Shown: piece by piece, positions 9,740 through 19,502 of the stretch
Layout of the letters: each line of letters starts with the position of its first letter
Numbering within the stretch: the first letter of the stretch is position 1
NCBI RefSeq assembly: GCF_029318635.1
Contig: NZ_CP119676.1
Span: 698,614-762,613 of the forward strand
Length of the DNA stretch: 64,000 bases
From: Varunaivibrio sulfuroxidans
Lineage (GTDB): Bacteria; Pseudomonadota; Alphaproteobacteria; Rhodospirillales; Magnetovibrionaceae
Direction: 5' to 3'
Notes under the pieces: model-generated
Seen by the model: the letters and a program-made list of their open reading frames with translations, nothing else
Database searches by the model: none
What the model was told of the DNA's origin: nothing
Made by a program: the position numbers and the translations under genes

Positions 9740-10663
9740 TCAAGCTCCGGCGGCGGCGGCCACCTCGGCTGCGAAATCGTCTTCCTTTTTGTCGATCCCC
9801 TCGCCGAGGCCAAAGCGGATAAATCCACCGACCGCAAGCTCCGCGCCCAATTCCTTGGCTTTCAACTCGACCGCTTTGGCGACCTTGTTTTCGCCGTCGA
9901 TGACAAAAGTTTGTTCCATCAAGCAGACTTCTTCGTAATACTTGCGAATTCGCCCTTCGATCATCTTGGCGATAATTTCCTCGGGGCGTCCAGATTCACG
10001 GGCCTGATCGCCGATGACCGCTTTTTCGCGTTCGATCAACGCCGGATCAAGATCGTCACGGCTCAACGACGCCGGATTGGTCGCGGCGACATGCATCGCG
10101 ATCTGTTTAGCGAACGCGATCAGAGGTTCCGCGGCGGCGCGCGACTTGATCGCCACCAAAACGCCGATCTTGCCGACCCCCTCGCCACTGGCGTTATGAA
10201 CGTACGGGGCGACAACACCTTCGGCGACACTGATTTTGTCCATCCGGCGCAAGCTCATGTTCTCGCCGATGGTCGAAATCAAATGGGTCAGTTCTTCCCC
10301 TACGGTCCGCCCGGTTCCGGGATAGGCGCAAGTCTTCAGGGCGTCCATGTCGGCGACATTCAACGCCAACTTGGCGACAGAGGCCACAAACCCCTGAAAG
10401 GTTTCGTTACGTGCGACAAAATCGGTTTCCGAATTAACCTCGACGATCGCTCCATTGCCACCGTCGACGGCGACACCGACGAGTCCTTCGGCGGCGACGC
10501 GACCGGCCTTCTTGGCCGCGGCGGCCAGCCCCTTGGTGCGCAACCAATCGACGGCCGCCTCGATTTCACCATCGGTTTCCGACAACGCCTTCTTGCAGTC
10601 CATCATCCCCGCGCCGGACAATTCGCGCAGTTCCTTAACCAGGGCGGCAGTAATCTGTGCCAT
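9740..10663 (-). CDS. tsf: Translation elongation factor Ts
   Basis: EF-Ts is the nucleotide exchange factor for EF-Tu. The 307-residue product has the N-terminal UBA-like helix bundle ([21 protein letters not shown]) and the diagnostic EF-Tu-contact motif [10 protein letters not shown] near residue 80, followed by the two core subdomains. It follows rpsB by 54 bp, the near-universal order, and ends at a strong terminator. Confidence 0.97.
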   Translation of the reverse strand: MAQITAALVKELRELSGAGMMDCKKALSETDGEIEAAVDWLRTKGLAAAAKKAGRVAAEGLVGVAVDGGNGAIVEVNSETDFVARNETFQGFVASVAKLALNVADMDALKTCAYPGTGRTVGEELTHLISTIGENMSLRRMDKISVAEGVVAPYVHNASGEGVGKIGVLVAIKSRAAAEPLIAFAKQIAMHVAATNPASLSRDDLDPALIEREKAVIGDQARESGRPEEIIAKMIEGRIRKYYEEVCLMEQTFVIDGENKVAKAVELKAKELGAELAVGGFIRFGLGEGIDKKEDDFAAEVAAAAGA

Positions 10664-10717
10664 ACTTCTTGTTCTCCAGTAAAATTATTCGTCCGCCAAC
10701 GAAGAGAAAGCGGCGGA

Positions 10718-11557
10718 TCAGGCGCCGGTCCCTTCCGTGGCGGGAGCGACGACTTCCGCGGCGTCCGCCACCGGGGCGGCGGGGGTCTCGACCGGAGCCG
10801 CGGCGGGCAACACCTCGACGGGGGCTTCCTCGGCGGCGCCCAAGTCGCCGCCGCTGGCGGTGACTTCAGCCTGGATGCCGTCCAAAACGGAACCGACCAT
10901 CAGATCGCAATAGGCGCTGATCGCGCGCAGGGCGTCGTCATTGCCGGGGATCGGATAATCGACGCCGTCGGGAGCGCTGTTCGAATCGAGAACGGCGACT
11001 ACGGGAATGCCCAACTTATTCGCCTCGGCGACGGCGATCGATTCCTTGTTGGTATCGATGACCACCAGGATATCGGGAAGACCGCCCATTTCCTTGATGC
11101 CGCCCAATGCGCGTTCGAGCTTATCGCGCTCACGGGTCAGTTGGAGCAGTTCCTTCTTGGTCAGGCCCTGGGTTTTCTCGACGCTGGACATCTGATCGTC
11201 CAGTTCACGCAGGCGCTTGATCGACTTGGAGATGGTTTCCCAGTTGGTCATCATGCCGCCGAGCCAGCGGTGATTGACGTAATACTGACCGCAGCGCTGC
11301 GCCGCTTCGGCGACCTTGCCCGAGGCCTGGCGCTTGGTGCCGACGAACAACACGCGCCCGCCGCCGGCAACGACGTCGCGCACGGCCTGCATGGCGCGAT
11401 ACATCAAGGGCACGGTCTGCTGCAGATTGATGATGTGAACCCCGTTGCGCACGCCGAAAAGAAACGGCGCCATTTTCGGGTTCCAACGGCGGGTGTTATG
11501 CCCAAAGTGCACGCCCGCTTCCAAGAGCTGACGCATGGTAAAAGTCGGCAAAGCCAT
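10718..11557 (-). CDS. rpsB: 30S ribosomal protein S2
   Basis: S2 binds late to the 30S head-platform junction. I start it at the ATG at 11557 ([20 protein letters not shown]), which has AAAGGACAG upstream; the frame continues 39 codons upstream without family character. The 279-residue product has the S2 core to about residue 230, including [17 protein letters not shown] and VDTNKE. A low-complexity tail rich in A, P, V and E follows and ends EGTGA. Alanine/proline-rich S2 tails are common in alphaproteobacteria. Confidence 0.96.
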   Translation of the reverse strand: MALPTFTMRQLLEAGVHFGHNTRRWNPKMAPFLFGVRNGVHIINLQQTVPLMYRAMQAVRDVVAGGGRVLFVGTKRQASGKVAEAAQRCGQYYVNHRWLGGMMTNWETISKSIKRLRELDDQMSSVEKTQGLTKKELLQLTRERDKLERALGGIKEMGGLPDILVVIDTNKESIAVAEANKLGIPVVAVLDSNSAPDGVDYPIPGNDDALRAISAYCDLMVGSVLDGIQAEVTASGGDLGAAEEAPVEVLPAAAPVETPAAPVADAAEVVAPATEGTGA

Positions 11558-11737
11558 TTTATCTGTCCTTTTCCGGTTGTTCCTCCGCGGGCGCGGCCCC
11601 TTTTGGGGCACCGGAACGGCTTGGTGTGAACATGCACTCCCCGCCGCAAACCCGCGTGTGAAATTGCGCACCATTTGCGCATAACGAAACCACGACCGCG
11701 CGAACGCATAAAAGCGCCCGCACCGACGTATGGGCGG

Positions 11738-11766
11738 GTTCTACCGTCGTCGCGGCGTTAACGCAA
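11738..11766 (-). promoter_or_regulatory. Candidate sigma-70 promoter for rpsB-tsf
   Basis: Minus-strand TTGCGT, 17-base spacer, TAGAAC, about 180 bases before rpsB and just after the candidate dnaE terminator. Each hexamer is a partial match to the consensus; the spacing and the position support it. Confidence 0.45.
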
Positions 11767-11790
11767 GGGAAATTCGCGTGATTCCGAGGG

Positions 11791-11808
11791 AAAAGCGGAA
11801 CTTTCCGC
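11791..11808 (-). terminator. Candidate terminator after dnaE
   Basis: Minus-strand GCGGA-AAGT-TCCGC followed by TTTTCCC, about 60 bases after the dnaE stop codon. The stem is short (5 bp), but the tetraloop, U-run and position fit a weak intrinsic terminator. Confidence 0.5.
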
Positions 11809-11866
11809 CTTAGCCGTGCACGGCGACGCCCTGCGTGAGCATACCGTGCGGCGCATGCCCACGGAC

Positions 11867-14800
11867 CTATAGCTCCTGAACATCGGACACGCCCACCATG
11901 AGACGAACGGATTGAAGGATGTCGGGGGTGATGTTGTAGCGCCCCTTGAGATTGATTTCGACCTCGTTTAAGGCGTCCAGACGGGCGGCGACGCGCACCT
12001 CGCCCTGGCCTTTGCCTTGGACTTCCCCCAAAAGACCGGCCAAATTCGGCAGTGCGGTCGGGGCATCGATCACGATTTTCAACCCGCTGGCGGTGCGCGC
12101 CGTGACCTTGTCCAAAAGCTCCATGGAATGGGCGGTCATCCGCGGGGTGTCACCTTCGAACTGCACGGCGGCCTTGATAAACAAGGAATTTCCCGGAACC
12201 AACATCTCGGCGGCCTGGCTCAGCACCTCGGAAAACACCGTCACTTCAAACGCGCCCGAGGCGTCGGAAAACTGCACGAACGCGAATTTATTGCCCTTGG
12301 CCGACACCATCTCGCGCTTGGAAACCATGGTTCCCGCCAGATTGACCGCGCCCGAGCGGCCCTGCGACAGGACCTGGGCGATCGGCTGGGCCTTGATCCG
12401 TTCCAGGCTTTTGCCGTAAGCGTCCAGCGGATGGGCGGACAGATAGAACCCGATCGCCGAAAATTCCTCGCGCAGGCGGTCCATTACCGACCAGTCCGAA
12501 ACTTCGGGAAGCCGCAAGGCCGGGGCCGGGGTCGCTTCGCCGCCGAACAGGCCGATTTGGTCGCTTTCGCGCTCGCGCGTGGCGGCGCTGGCGTGTCCCA
12601 GAACGACGTTGACACCCTCCAACAGTTGCCTACGATTGGAATTCAGGCCGTCAAAGGCCCCGGCGCGCACCAAATTTTCCAAGGATCTTTTGTTGACGGC
12701 GTGACCATCCAAACGAGAGGCGAACGCGTTGATATCACGGAAAAGGCCGCCTTTTTCGCGTTCTTCGACGACCGAGCGCATCGCCGCCTCGCCCACGTTT
12801 TTAATGGCGGCCAAGGCATAGCGTATGGCCACGGCTTTGTTGTCCCGATCACGCTCGACCTTAAAAAAAACCGAAGACTTATTGATATCCGGGGTATGGA
12901 GGGGGGCGCCGATGCGCACAAGCTCCTGTCGATATCCCCCAAGCTTATCGGTATTGGTCATGTCCAGGGTCATCAGGGCGGCCATGAATTCGAGGGGGTA
13001 ATTGGCCTTCATATACGCCGTCTGGTAGGCCACCAGGGCATAGGCGGCGGCATGGGACTTATTGAAACCGTAGCCGGCGAACTTGGCGACCTGATCGAAA
13101 ATTTCATCGGCCTTGGCGCCGGGTACTCCGCGCGCCTCCGCGCCTTCGACGAACAGGACCCGCTGTTTGTCCATTTCCTCCTTGATCTTTTTGCCCATCG
13201 CCCGGCGCAACAGGTCCGCGCTGCCCAGGGTGTAGCCGGAAAGTTCTTGGGCGATCTGCATCACCTGTTCCTGGTAGATCATGATGCCGAAGGTCTCCTT
13301 GAGGATGCCTTCAAGCGTCGGATACAGGTAATCGGGCGTCTCCTCGCCGTGCTTGCGCTTGATATAGCTGGGGATGTTTTCCATCGGCCCCGGACGATAC
13401 AAGGCGACGACGGCGATGATATCCTCGAAGGTATCGGGCCTGAGCTGACGCAGGACGTCGCGCATGCCCTGGCTTTCCAACTGGAACACCCCCGCCGTCT
13501 CGGCGCGCGCCAGCATCGCGAAGGTCGTTTTGTCGTTCAACGGGATGGTCGAAAGGTCCACCTCGGCCCCGCCCTCGGCGGCGAATTCGACCGCCTTGGC
13601 AAGAACGGTCAGGGTTTTCAGGCCCAAAAAGTCGAACTTGACCAGCCCCGCCGATTCCACCCATTTCATGTTGAACCCGGTCACCGGCATGTCCGAGCGT
13701 GGGTCGCGGTAAAGCGGCACCAGTTGGTCGAGCGGGCGGTCGGCGATAACCACGCCGGCGGCATGGGTCGAGGCGTGGCGATACAGCCCCTCGATCGGCA
13801 GCGCGGTATCGACCAGGCGCTTGACCGTTTCGTCGCCGCGGATCATTTCGCGCAATTGCGGCTCGGCGTTGATCGCCTCGCTCAGGGTCATCGGATTGGC
13901 CGGATTGCTGGGGATCAGCTTGGAAATTTTATCGACCTGCCCGTACGGCATTTCGAGCACCCGCCCGACGTCGCGGATCACGGCGCGGGCCTGGAGCTTT
14001 CCGAACGTGATAATCTGGGCGACCCGGTCGCGGCCGTATTTTTCCTGAACGTAATGAATCACTTCGTCGCGGCGATCCTGGCAGAAATCGATATCGAAAT
14101 CGGGCATGCTGACGCGTTCGGGATTGAGGAAGCGTTCGAACAGCAACCCGAAGCGCAACGGATCGAGGTCGGTGATCGTCAGCGCCCAGGCCACCACCGA
14201 ACCCGCGCCCGAGCCGCGCCCCGGCCCGACGGGGATGCCCTGCTCCTTGGACCACTTGATAAAATCCGAAACGATCAGAAAATATCCGGGAAAGCCCATC
14301 TGGACGATGATATTGAGTTCGTAGTCCAGACGCTCGAAATAGGGTTTTGCCGCCGCTTCACGCGCGGCGGCGTCCATGTCCGCCGACCACACCTGGGTTT
14401 CCAGGCGGGCGATCAGGCCGGCGTGCGCCTGGGTGCGCAGCTCATCCTCCTCGGTCTTGCCTTGCCCGCAGTCGAAGGGCGGCAAAATGGGCGCGATCTT
14501 ATCGACCTTAAAGGCGCAGCGTTTGGCGATCACCAAGGTATTGGCGATCGCCTCGGGAAGGTCGGCGAACAGGGCCTTCATTTCCCCGGCCGACTTGAAA
14601 TAGTGTTCTTGCGTTAGCTTGCGCCGCTCGTCCTGCGAGACGTAGGCGCTTTCGGCGATGCAGATCAGGGCGTCGTGGGCGGTGTACATTTCCTTGTCGG
14701 GGAAAAAAACTTCGTTGGTGGCGACCAACGGCAGGTCGAGATCGTAGGCGAGATCGAGGAACGCTTCCTCGGTGCGTTTTTCATCGCCTAAGTCGTGGCG

Positions 14801-15346
14801 CATCAGTTCGACATACAAACGCCCCCGATAAATTTCCGCCAGGCGGCGCATCAGCTTTTCGGCGTCGTCCGCGCGGCCCTCCAAGAGCAATCGCCCAACC
14901 GGCCCGCCGGGGCCGCCGCTAAGCGCGATGACGCCCGCGCCGTGGGCCGCCAAATCGTCAAGCGTCACCTTGGGATCATCGACATCCTCGCCGTCGAGGT
15001 AGGCGCGGCTGAGCAATTTCAAGATATTGCCATAGCCCGCGGCGTTTTGCGCCAGCAGCACCAGCGCCGGCGTGCGCGCGCGTTCTTTGGGCGCGGTGCG
15101 CGGTGCGCGTGGCTCGTCGGCGCCAAGATCGACCGCCACTTGACAACCGATGATCGGCTGCACGCCGCCGTCCGACGCGGCCAAGGAAAACTCCAGGGCG
15201 CTGAACAGGTTGTTGGTGTCGGTCACCGCCACCGCGGGCATGCGGTTTTCCCGGCACAAACGCACCAGATCCTTGATGCGTGTCGCGCCTTCAGAAAGCG
15301 AATAAGCGGAATGAACCCGAAGATGAACGAAATCTGCATGTGCCAT
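11867..15346 (-). CDS. dnaE: DNA polymerase III alpha subunit (DnaE1)
   Basis: DnaE is the replicative polymerase of the chromosome. The ATG at 15346 (MAHADFVHLRVHSAYSLSEG) gives 1159 residues, the normal length; the frame extends 33 codons upstream without similarity. Domains in order are the PHP domain (about 1-280), the C-family polymerase palm with GPGRGSGAGS and the catalytic acidic motif PDFDIDF near residue 390, thumb and fingers (ESQGMRDVLRQLRP, GYGFNKSHAAAYA), a helix-hairpin-helix region, and a C-terminal OB fold (VNLAGTMVSKREM). No intein is seen. Proximity to lolCD and proS is a common alphaproteobacterial arrangement, although here three unknown genes lie between. Confidence 0.97.
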   Translation of the reverse strand: MAHADFVHLRVHSAYSLSEGATRIKDLVRLCRENRMPAVAVTDTNNLFSALEFSLAASDGGVQPIIGCQVAVDLGADEPRAPRTAPKERARTPALVLLAQNAAGYGNILKLLSRAYLDGEDVDDPKVTLDDLAAHGAGVIALSGGPGGPVGRLLLEGRADDAEKLMRRLAEIYRGRLYVELMRHDLGDEKRTEEAFLDLAYDLDLPLVATNEVFFPDKEMYTAHDALICIAESAYVSQDERRKLTQEHYFKSAGEMKALFADLPEAIANTLVIAKRCAFKVDKIAPILPPFDCGQGKTEEDELRTQAHAGLIARLETQVWSADMDAAAREAAAKPYFERLDYELNIIVQMGFPGYFLIVSDFIKWSKEQGIPVGPGRGSGAGSVVAWALTITDLDPLRFGLLFERFLNPERVSMPDFDIDFCQDRRDEVIHYVQEKYGRDRVAQIITFGKLQARAVIRDVGRVLEMPYGQVDKISKLIPSNPANPMTLSEAINAEPQLREMIRGDETVKRLVDTALPIEGLYRHASTHAAGVVIADRPLDQLVPLYRDPRSDMPVTGFNMKWVESAGLVKFDFLGLKTLTVLAKAVEFAAEGGAEVDLSTIPLNDKTTFAMLARAETAGVFQLESQGMRDVLRQLRPDTFEDIIAVVALYRPGPMENIPSYIKRKHGEETPDYLYPTLEGILKETFGIMIYQEQVMQIAQELSGYTLGSADLLRRAMGKKIKEEMDKQRVLFVEGAEARGVPGAKADEIFDQVAKFAGYGFNKSHAAAYALVAYQTAYMKANYPLEFMAALMTLDMTNTDKLGGYRQELVRIGAPLHTPDINKSSVFFKVERDRDNKAVAIRYALAAIKNVGEAAMRSVVEEREKGGLFRDINAFASRLDGHAVNKRSLENLVRAGAFDGLNSNRRQLLEGVNVVLGHASAATRERESDQIGLFGGEATPAPALRLPEVSDWSVMDRLREEFSAIGFYLSAHPLDAYGKSLERIKAQPIAQVLSQGRSGAVNLAGTMVSKREMVSAKGNKFAFVQFSDASGAFEVTVFSEVLSQAAEMLVPGNSLFIKAAVQFEGDTPRMTAHSMELLDKVTARTASGLKIVIDAPTALPNLAGLLGEVQGKGQGEVRVAARLDALNEVEINLKGRYNITPDILQSVRLMVGVSDVQEL

Positions 15347-15567
15347 GATGGCGCAAGGATTCCACATTCCGCGCCCCAAGTCAGCACGCGTTGTGGGCGA
15401 GCGACCGTTTATCCACAACATTTCGCCGTCATATCGCGCCGCCATGAAACGGCGATGCGGCGCCCGCCCACCAGCCCGCCCGGGGCGGGCTTGCCTTCCG
15501 CCGCCGTTAATGGTTATAAAAAGGTGTGTATTAGAAAAATATATTATTCTTGGTTGAGCGCCCCATT

Positions 15568-16221
15568 ATGAAGAATTCATATTTTCGCACCGCCGCCATG
15601 AGTTTGGTGACGGGGATATTCGCCGGAACGCTTATCTTCTCCACGGCCTCAGCGGCCTCTCCCGGTGCACAGGTCGCCCCACCGCCACGGACGGAAGCCC
15701 CATACCCGACGCAAATAAAACCCGTGGCATTGGAAAAAGGCCGCCTGATCCTGCCCGAGAGACCGAAACTCAGCGCACCCGATGTTCTCGCGAGGAACCT
15801 CTCGGAAAATTTTTACGAAGAAACTTATGTCTATAACCTAAAGGGTTTTTTTCTTTCCATTGATCTTGGGTTTATCCGTTTTGAAGAACAGCGCAGTGGT
15901 GGGTACGCACAGATATCCGACCATAATTTTCGTGACCTCGCCCGCACGTTTTCGCAGACATACACGCCCATTCCCTTTAAAACGATGAAAATCCAAACCC
16001 TCGGAACGACAAAATACGCGCAATTCCCGACCAAGGGAGGACGCAATTGCGTCGTATTTTCCCGCGTTTTCGGAAAGAACCGTGGTCCCAAGCTCACCTC
16101 GGCCGTCATGATGGGCGTTTTATGCGATATCAACGGTTCCCCCGACGATCTCCTTGGAAAGCTGGTGTCCTTCTACATTGAGAAGATCACGCTGCGAGAA
16201 AAAGCACCCCCCGCGAAATAG
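15568..16221 (+). CDS. Exported protein of unknown function, paralogue 1 of 3
   Basis: A 217-residue protein I cannot assign to a named family. The ATG at 15568 (MKNSYFRTAAMS) begins a Sec signal peptide cut after TASAA near residue 29; there is no lipobox cysteine. The mature part shares a clear pattern with the next two genes: RLILPxRPxLSAP, a central LGFIRFEE-GGYAQ-FRDLA, PIPFKTMKIQTLG, and two cysteines (NCVVFSR and VLCD) that may form a disulfide. It ends KITLRE. It lies divergent from dnaE with an AT-rich upstream spacer. Function is unknown. Confidence 0.8.
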   Translation: MKNSYFRTAAMSLVTGIFAGTLIFSTASAASPGAQVAPPPRTEAPYPTQIKPVALEKGRLILPERPKLSAPDVLARNLSENFYEETYVYNLKGFFLSIDLGFIRFEEQRSGGYAQISDHNFRDLARTFSQTYTPIPFKTMKIQTLGTTKYAQFPTKGGRNCVVFSRVFGKNRGPKLTSAVMMGVLCDINGSPDDLLGKLVSFYIEKITLREKAPPAK

Positions 16222-16239
16222 CGCCGCACAGGAGACATC

Positions 16240-16875
16240 ATGAAAGTGTTCAATATCACCATCGTCGCCATCGCCCTCGGGGGGATTTTAAGCGGCTGCG
16301 CCGCGCCTCAAGGGAGCGTCGGCATTCTCGATGCGCCGACGCCCAACCCTTCGCTCGACAATGACCGGGGCGTACCCGTCGCCCAATGGCAGAGCCGCCT
16401 GGTTCTACCGGTAAGGCCCCTGCTTTCCGCGCCGCGGATATTCAGAAAAGAAGAAGCACCGGGGCGTTTGCGGGAAGTTTATCTTTACGATCTCACCGGA
16501 TTTATCCAATTCCAACGCATCGGCCTGCTCTGGTTGGACGAACGCCGCACGGAAGGATACTCTCAGTTAGACGACCCACAGTTTCGTTCCTTGGGCAAAG
16601 TCATGTCCCGAAAGTTTACCTACGTTCCCTTCGACAACATGAAAATCGAGACACGAGGCGCGGTCAAATACGCCGCCTTTAGGTCCGACCACGACCGACC
16701 GTGCGTTCTGTTCTCCCGCCCCATCGGTGAAAAAAAGGGCGCGGCGCGCGCCGGCGCCATGATCATCGGGTCGTTTTGCGACAGCTCCCGTTATGGGACG
16801 GACGAATTGAAAAAATTGGTCACTTATTATGTTGGGAAAATCACCCTGCGGGAGAACGCCGTCGGCGCACGTTAG
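16240..16875 (+). CDS. Lipoprotein of unknown function, paralogue 2 of 3
   Basis: A 211-residue lipoprotein starting 18 bp after paralogue 1 with AGGAGA before the ATG. The signal peptide ends in the lipobox LSGC, so Cys21 should be lipidated. The mature domain repeats the family pattern: SRLVLPVRPLLSAP, DERRTEGYSQ, FRSLGKVMSR, VPFDNMKIETRG, RPCVLFSR, SFCDSS and KITLREN. The two downstream cysteines are conserved with both neighbours. Its first 67 nucleotides differ at only one position from those of paralogue 3, although the mature parts are strongly diverged. Function unknown. Confidence 0.8.
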   Translation: MKVFNITIVAIALGGILSGCAAPQGSVGILDAPTPNPSLDNDRGVPVAQWQSRLVLPVRPLLSAPRIFRKEEAPGRLREVYLYDLTGFIQFQRIGLLWLDERRTEGYSQLDDPQFRSLGKVMSRKFTYVPFDNMKIETRGAVKYAAFRSDHDRPCVLFSRPIGEKKGAARAGAMIIGSFCDSSRYGTDELKKLVTYYVGKITLRENAVGAR

Positions 16876-16956
16876 CCCCCGTACAATAAAAAGATACAAT
16901 AAAAAAACCTGCTCTTGATCACAGTTAGCTCTTTTCACGATCAGACTGGAAATATC

Positions 16957-17544
16957 ATGAAAGTGTTCAATATCGCCATCGTCGCCATCGCCCTCGGGGG
17001 GATTTTAAGCGGCTGCGCCGCGCCCGGCAAAACCGGTAAACACGGCGCCTATGCCATGAGCGGGCAATACCTCGGCAAGGACACCCGCCACGAAATCACC
17101 CCCGCCGAAAGCCGTCTTATTTTGCCCGCGAAACCCGCCTTGAAAATCGATAAAATCATTGCCGGGGACGTCGGCCCCAATCGCTATGAAGAATCCATCA
17201 TGTTTAAAGGCCTTGGCTTCGCGCGCTACGAAGAAGTTTACCGAGGCGGGTTTGGCCAGGTATTCGACCGTCACTTTCGTAAGTTGGGCGCACAATTGAG
17301 CAAAGTCGTCATCCCCGTTCCCTACAAAACCCTCACGATCAAAACGAAGGGAAGGATGAAATATGCGACCTTTACCACCAAATCGCGCCCCTGCGTCCTG
17401 TTCGCACAGCAGGTCGGAGAGAAAGGGTACCGCGACCGCACGCCGGGAATGGTCACGGGGCTAATTTGCGATCGGCCTGGGTTTTCCCCCGAACGCTTGG
17501 CGTTCCTAATCACCTCGTACATCGCCAAGATTAAAAAGCGCTGA
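16957..17544 (+). CDS. Lipoprotein of unknown function, paralogue 3 of 3
   Basis: A 195-residue lipoprotein; I start it at the ATG at 16957, which aligns with paralogue 2, rather than at an earlier in-frame codon. Lipobox LSGC again gives Cys21. The mature part has SRLILPAKPALK, GFARYEE, GGFGQVFDRHFRKLG, PVPYKTLTIKTKG, RPCVLFAQ and LICDRP, and it lacks the C-terminal TLRE of the other two. The 81-bp gap before it has an imperfect repeat of TACAATAAAAA. It runs convergently toward lolD. Function unknown. Confidence 0.8.
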   Translation: MKVFNIAIVAIALGGILSGCAAPGKTGKHGAYAMSGQYLGKDTRHEITPAESRLILPAKPALKIDKIIAGDVGPNRYEESIMFKGLGFARYEEVYRGGFGQVFDRHFRKLGAQLSKVVIPVPYKTLTIKTKGRMKYATFTTKSRPCVLFAQQVGEKGYRDRTPGMVTGLICDRPGFSPERLAFLITSYIAKIKKR

Positions 17545-17584
17545 GGTCCACCGTCTTCATCCAGGGTCAGGACCTAGTCGCGGC

Positions 17585-18265
17585 TTAAACCGCCACCAGA
17601 TGACCGTCTTCGAGGCGCACGGTCCTGTCCATGCGCGCCGCGAGGTCGGGATTGTGGGTCGCGATCAGGGCGGCCAGACCGGCGTCGCGGGCCAACGTCA
17701 GAAGCATGTCGAACACGGTTCCCGCGGTGTCGGGGTCGAGGTTTCCGGTCGGCTCGTCGGCGAGTAGGAGGCTCGGCCCGTTGGCCAACGCGCGGCCGAT
17801 GGCGACGCGCTGCTGTTCGCCGCCCGACAGGCGCGCCGGGCGGTGGTCGGCGCGGGCGGCGAGTCCCAAGGCGTCCAGCATTTTCGCCGCCCGACCGCGA
17901 GCCTCGGCCTTGCCGCGACCGGCGATAATTTGAGGGATGGCGATGTTCTCCAGCGCCGAAAATTCGGCCAACAAATGGTGGTACTGATAGACGAAGCCCA
18001 AATGGTCGCGGCGCATCGCCGTCAAGCGGTCATCGCCCAGGGCGGTACAGTCCTCGCCGACGATGCACACCACGCCGCCGTCGGGCTTTTCCAGCAGTCC
18101 CGCAATTTGCAGCAGGGTCGATTTGCCCGCCCCGCTGGGTCCGACCAGGGCCACGATTTCCCCCGGATGGATGACCAGATCGCACCCCTTGAGCACCTCC
18201 AGCGCGTCGCGTCCCTGAAGGAAGGTGCGCCGGACCGCGCTCAACGCCAAAACCGGATTACTCAT
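17585..18265 (-). CDS. lolD: Lipoprotein-releasing ABC transporter ATPase LolD
   Basis: LolD powers release of outer-membrane lipoproteins from the inner membrane to LolA. The ATG at 18265 gives 226 residues. The frame carries GPSGAGKST (Walker A), [15 protein letters not shown] (ABC signature), [13 protein letters not shown] (Walker B) and the switch histidine in IATHN. It overlaps the lolC stop by 8 bp, so the two are coupled. It ends convergently with the lipoprotein cluster, whose products would be clients of this system. Confidence 0.95.
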   Translation of the reverse strand: MSNPVLALSAVRRTFLQGRDALEVLKGCDLVIHPGEIVALVGPSGAGKSTLLQIAGLLEKPDGGVVCIVGEDCTALGDDRLTAMRRDHLGFVYQYHHLLAEFSALENIAIPQIIAGRGKAEARGRAAKMLDALGLAARADHRPARLSGGEQQRVAIGRALANGPSLLLADEPTGNLDPDTAGTVFDMLLTLARDAGLAALIATHNPDLAARMDRTVRLEDGHLVAV

Positions 18266-19502
18266 AGCGCAAGGCCTCCGCCGGATCGATGCGCGCCGCC
18301 CGCCACGACGGGTAAATCGTCGCCAAAACAGACAGCCCCAGCCCCATTGCGACCACCGCAACGACCTCGGCGGGATCGACCCGCGAGGGCAATTGCGAAA
18401 GGAAGTAAATCTCGGAGGAAAACAGCTGCGTTCCGGTCAGGCCCTGTATCCACTGGCGAATTTGCTCGATATTGGTGGCGATCGCTAGGCCCAAAATCAA
18501 TCCAGCGAAAGTGCCGATAAAGCCGATCCCCGCCCCGGCGATGAAAAAAATCCGCATGATCGTTCCGCGCGTCGCCCCCATCGTGCGCAAGATGGCGATA
18601 TCGCGGCCTTTGTCCTTCACCAGCATGATCAAGCTGGAAACAATATTGAAGGCGGCGACCACGATAATCAGCGTTAGGATCAAGAACATGACGTTGCGTT
18701 CGACCTCGACGGCGTTGAAAAAACTGGCGTTGGCCTGTTGCCAGTCCTGTATGTTGACGCCGCCGCCCAAGGCTTTGGCGATCGCGCCGGCGACGTGCGT
18801 CGCCCGCGTCGGATCGTTGATGAAGACCTCGATATTGGTGACCGCGCCGGGCAGACGGAAATAGGTCTGCGCCGCCTTGAGCGGCATGAAGATAAAGCTC
18901 GAATCGTATTCGTACATGCCGACGTCGAAAGTCGCCACCACCGTATAGGCGCGCATTCTGGGCACGGTGCCGAAGGCCGTCACCTGCCCCTTGGGCGAAA
19001 TCAGCGTGATCCGGCCGCCGACGCCGACGCCCATGTTGCGCGCCAATTTATCGCCGATGACGATGGCGTCGGGGCCGGAAAAATTGGCCAACGAGCCGCT
19101 GACGATATGATCGGCGACGATCGCCCGGCTTTTCAGGTCGGCGGGTCTGACGCCGCGCACGGCGGCGCCGCCCGCGGCGTTTTTCGAGGTCGCCATAACC
19201 TGCCCTTGGATCAGCGGAAACGCCGCGCGGACGCCGGGAACCGCCTTGATCTTCGCCGTCCACGGGTCGTAGTCGGTCAACTCCGAACTTTGACTATAAA
19301 CGCCGAGATGCCCGTTCAGCCCCAAAATCCGGTTCAGCAGTTCCTCGCGAAAACCGTTCATCACCCCCATCACGATAATCAAGGTGGCGACGCCCAGGGC
19401 GATGCCCAGCAGGGAAAACCAGGCGATCACGGAAATAAACCCCTCCCGCCGGCGCGCCCGCAGATAACGAAAGGCCACCATCCATTCGAGGGCTGAAAAC
19501 AT
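18258..19502 (-). CDS. lolC: Lipoprotein-releasing ABC transporter permease LolC/LolE
   Basis: A 414-residue permease with an N-terminal membrane helix, a large periplasmic MacB-like domain (about 45-270), and three C-terminal helices typical of FtsX/LolCE. Motifs include [16 protein letters not shown] and [16 protein letters not shown]. Alphaproteobacteria usually have one LolC/E-type subunit that acts as a homodimer, and only one is seen here. The ATG overlaps the proS stop codon as TGATG; a GTG one codon earlier is the alternative start. Confidence 0.94.
   Translation of the reverse strand: MFSALEWMVAFRYLRARRREGFISVIAWFSLLGIALGVATLIIVMGVMNGFREELLNRILGLNGHLGVYSQSSELTDYDPWTAKIKAVPGVRAAFPLIQGQVMATSKNAAGGAAVRGVRPADLKSRAIVADHIVSGSLANFSGPDAIVIGDKLARNMGVGVGGRITLISPKGQVTAFGTVPRMRAYTVVATFDVGMYEYDSSFIFMPLKAAQTYFRLPGAVTNIEVFINDPTRATHVAGAIAKALGGGVNIQDWQQANASFFNAVEVERNVMFLILTLIIVVAAFNIVSSLIMLVKDKGRDIAILRTMGATRGTIMRIFFIAGAGIGFIGTFAGLILGLAIATNIEQIRQWIQGLTGTQLFSSEIYFLSQLPSRVDPAEVVAVVAMGLGLSVLATIYPSWRAARIDPAEALRYE

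Larger units (their letters stand above)
11558..11866 (-). other. 309-bp spacer between dnaE and rpsB: terminator, promoter and long S2 leader
   Basis: No gene is visible here. On the minus strand it holds a probable dnaE terminator, then a sigma-70-like promoter, then a leader of roughly 170 bases before rpsB. The leader begins with a 5-bp stem CCCGC/GCGGG and CGCTTTT. Long structured leaders upstream of rpsB are used by S2 for autoregulation in gammaproteobacteria; whether this one works the same way is inference. Confidence 0.5.

Noticed and set aside
12017-14617. An 866-codon plus-strand open frame opposite dnaE
   Set aside because: It is the antisense shadow of a GC-rich conserved gene; its composition is rich in G, H, R and Q, and it has no recognisable domain or ribosome-binding site.
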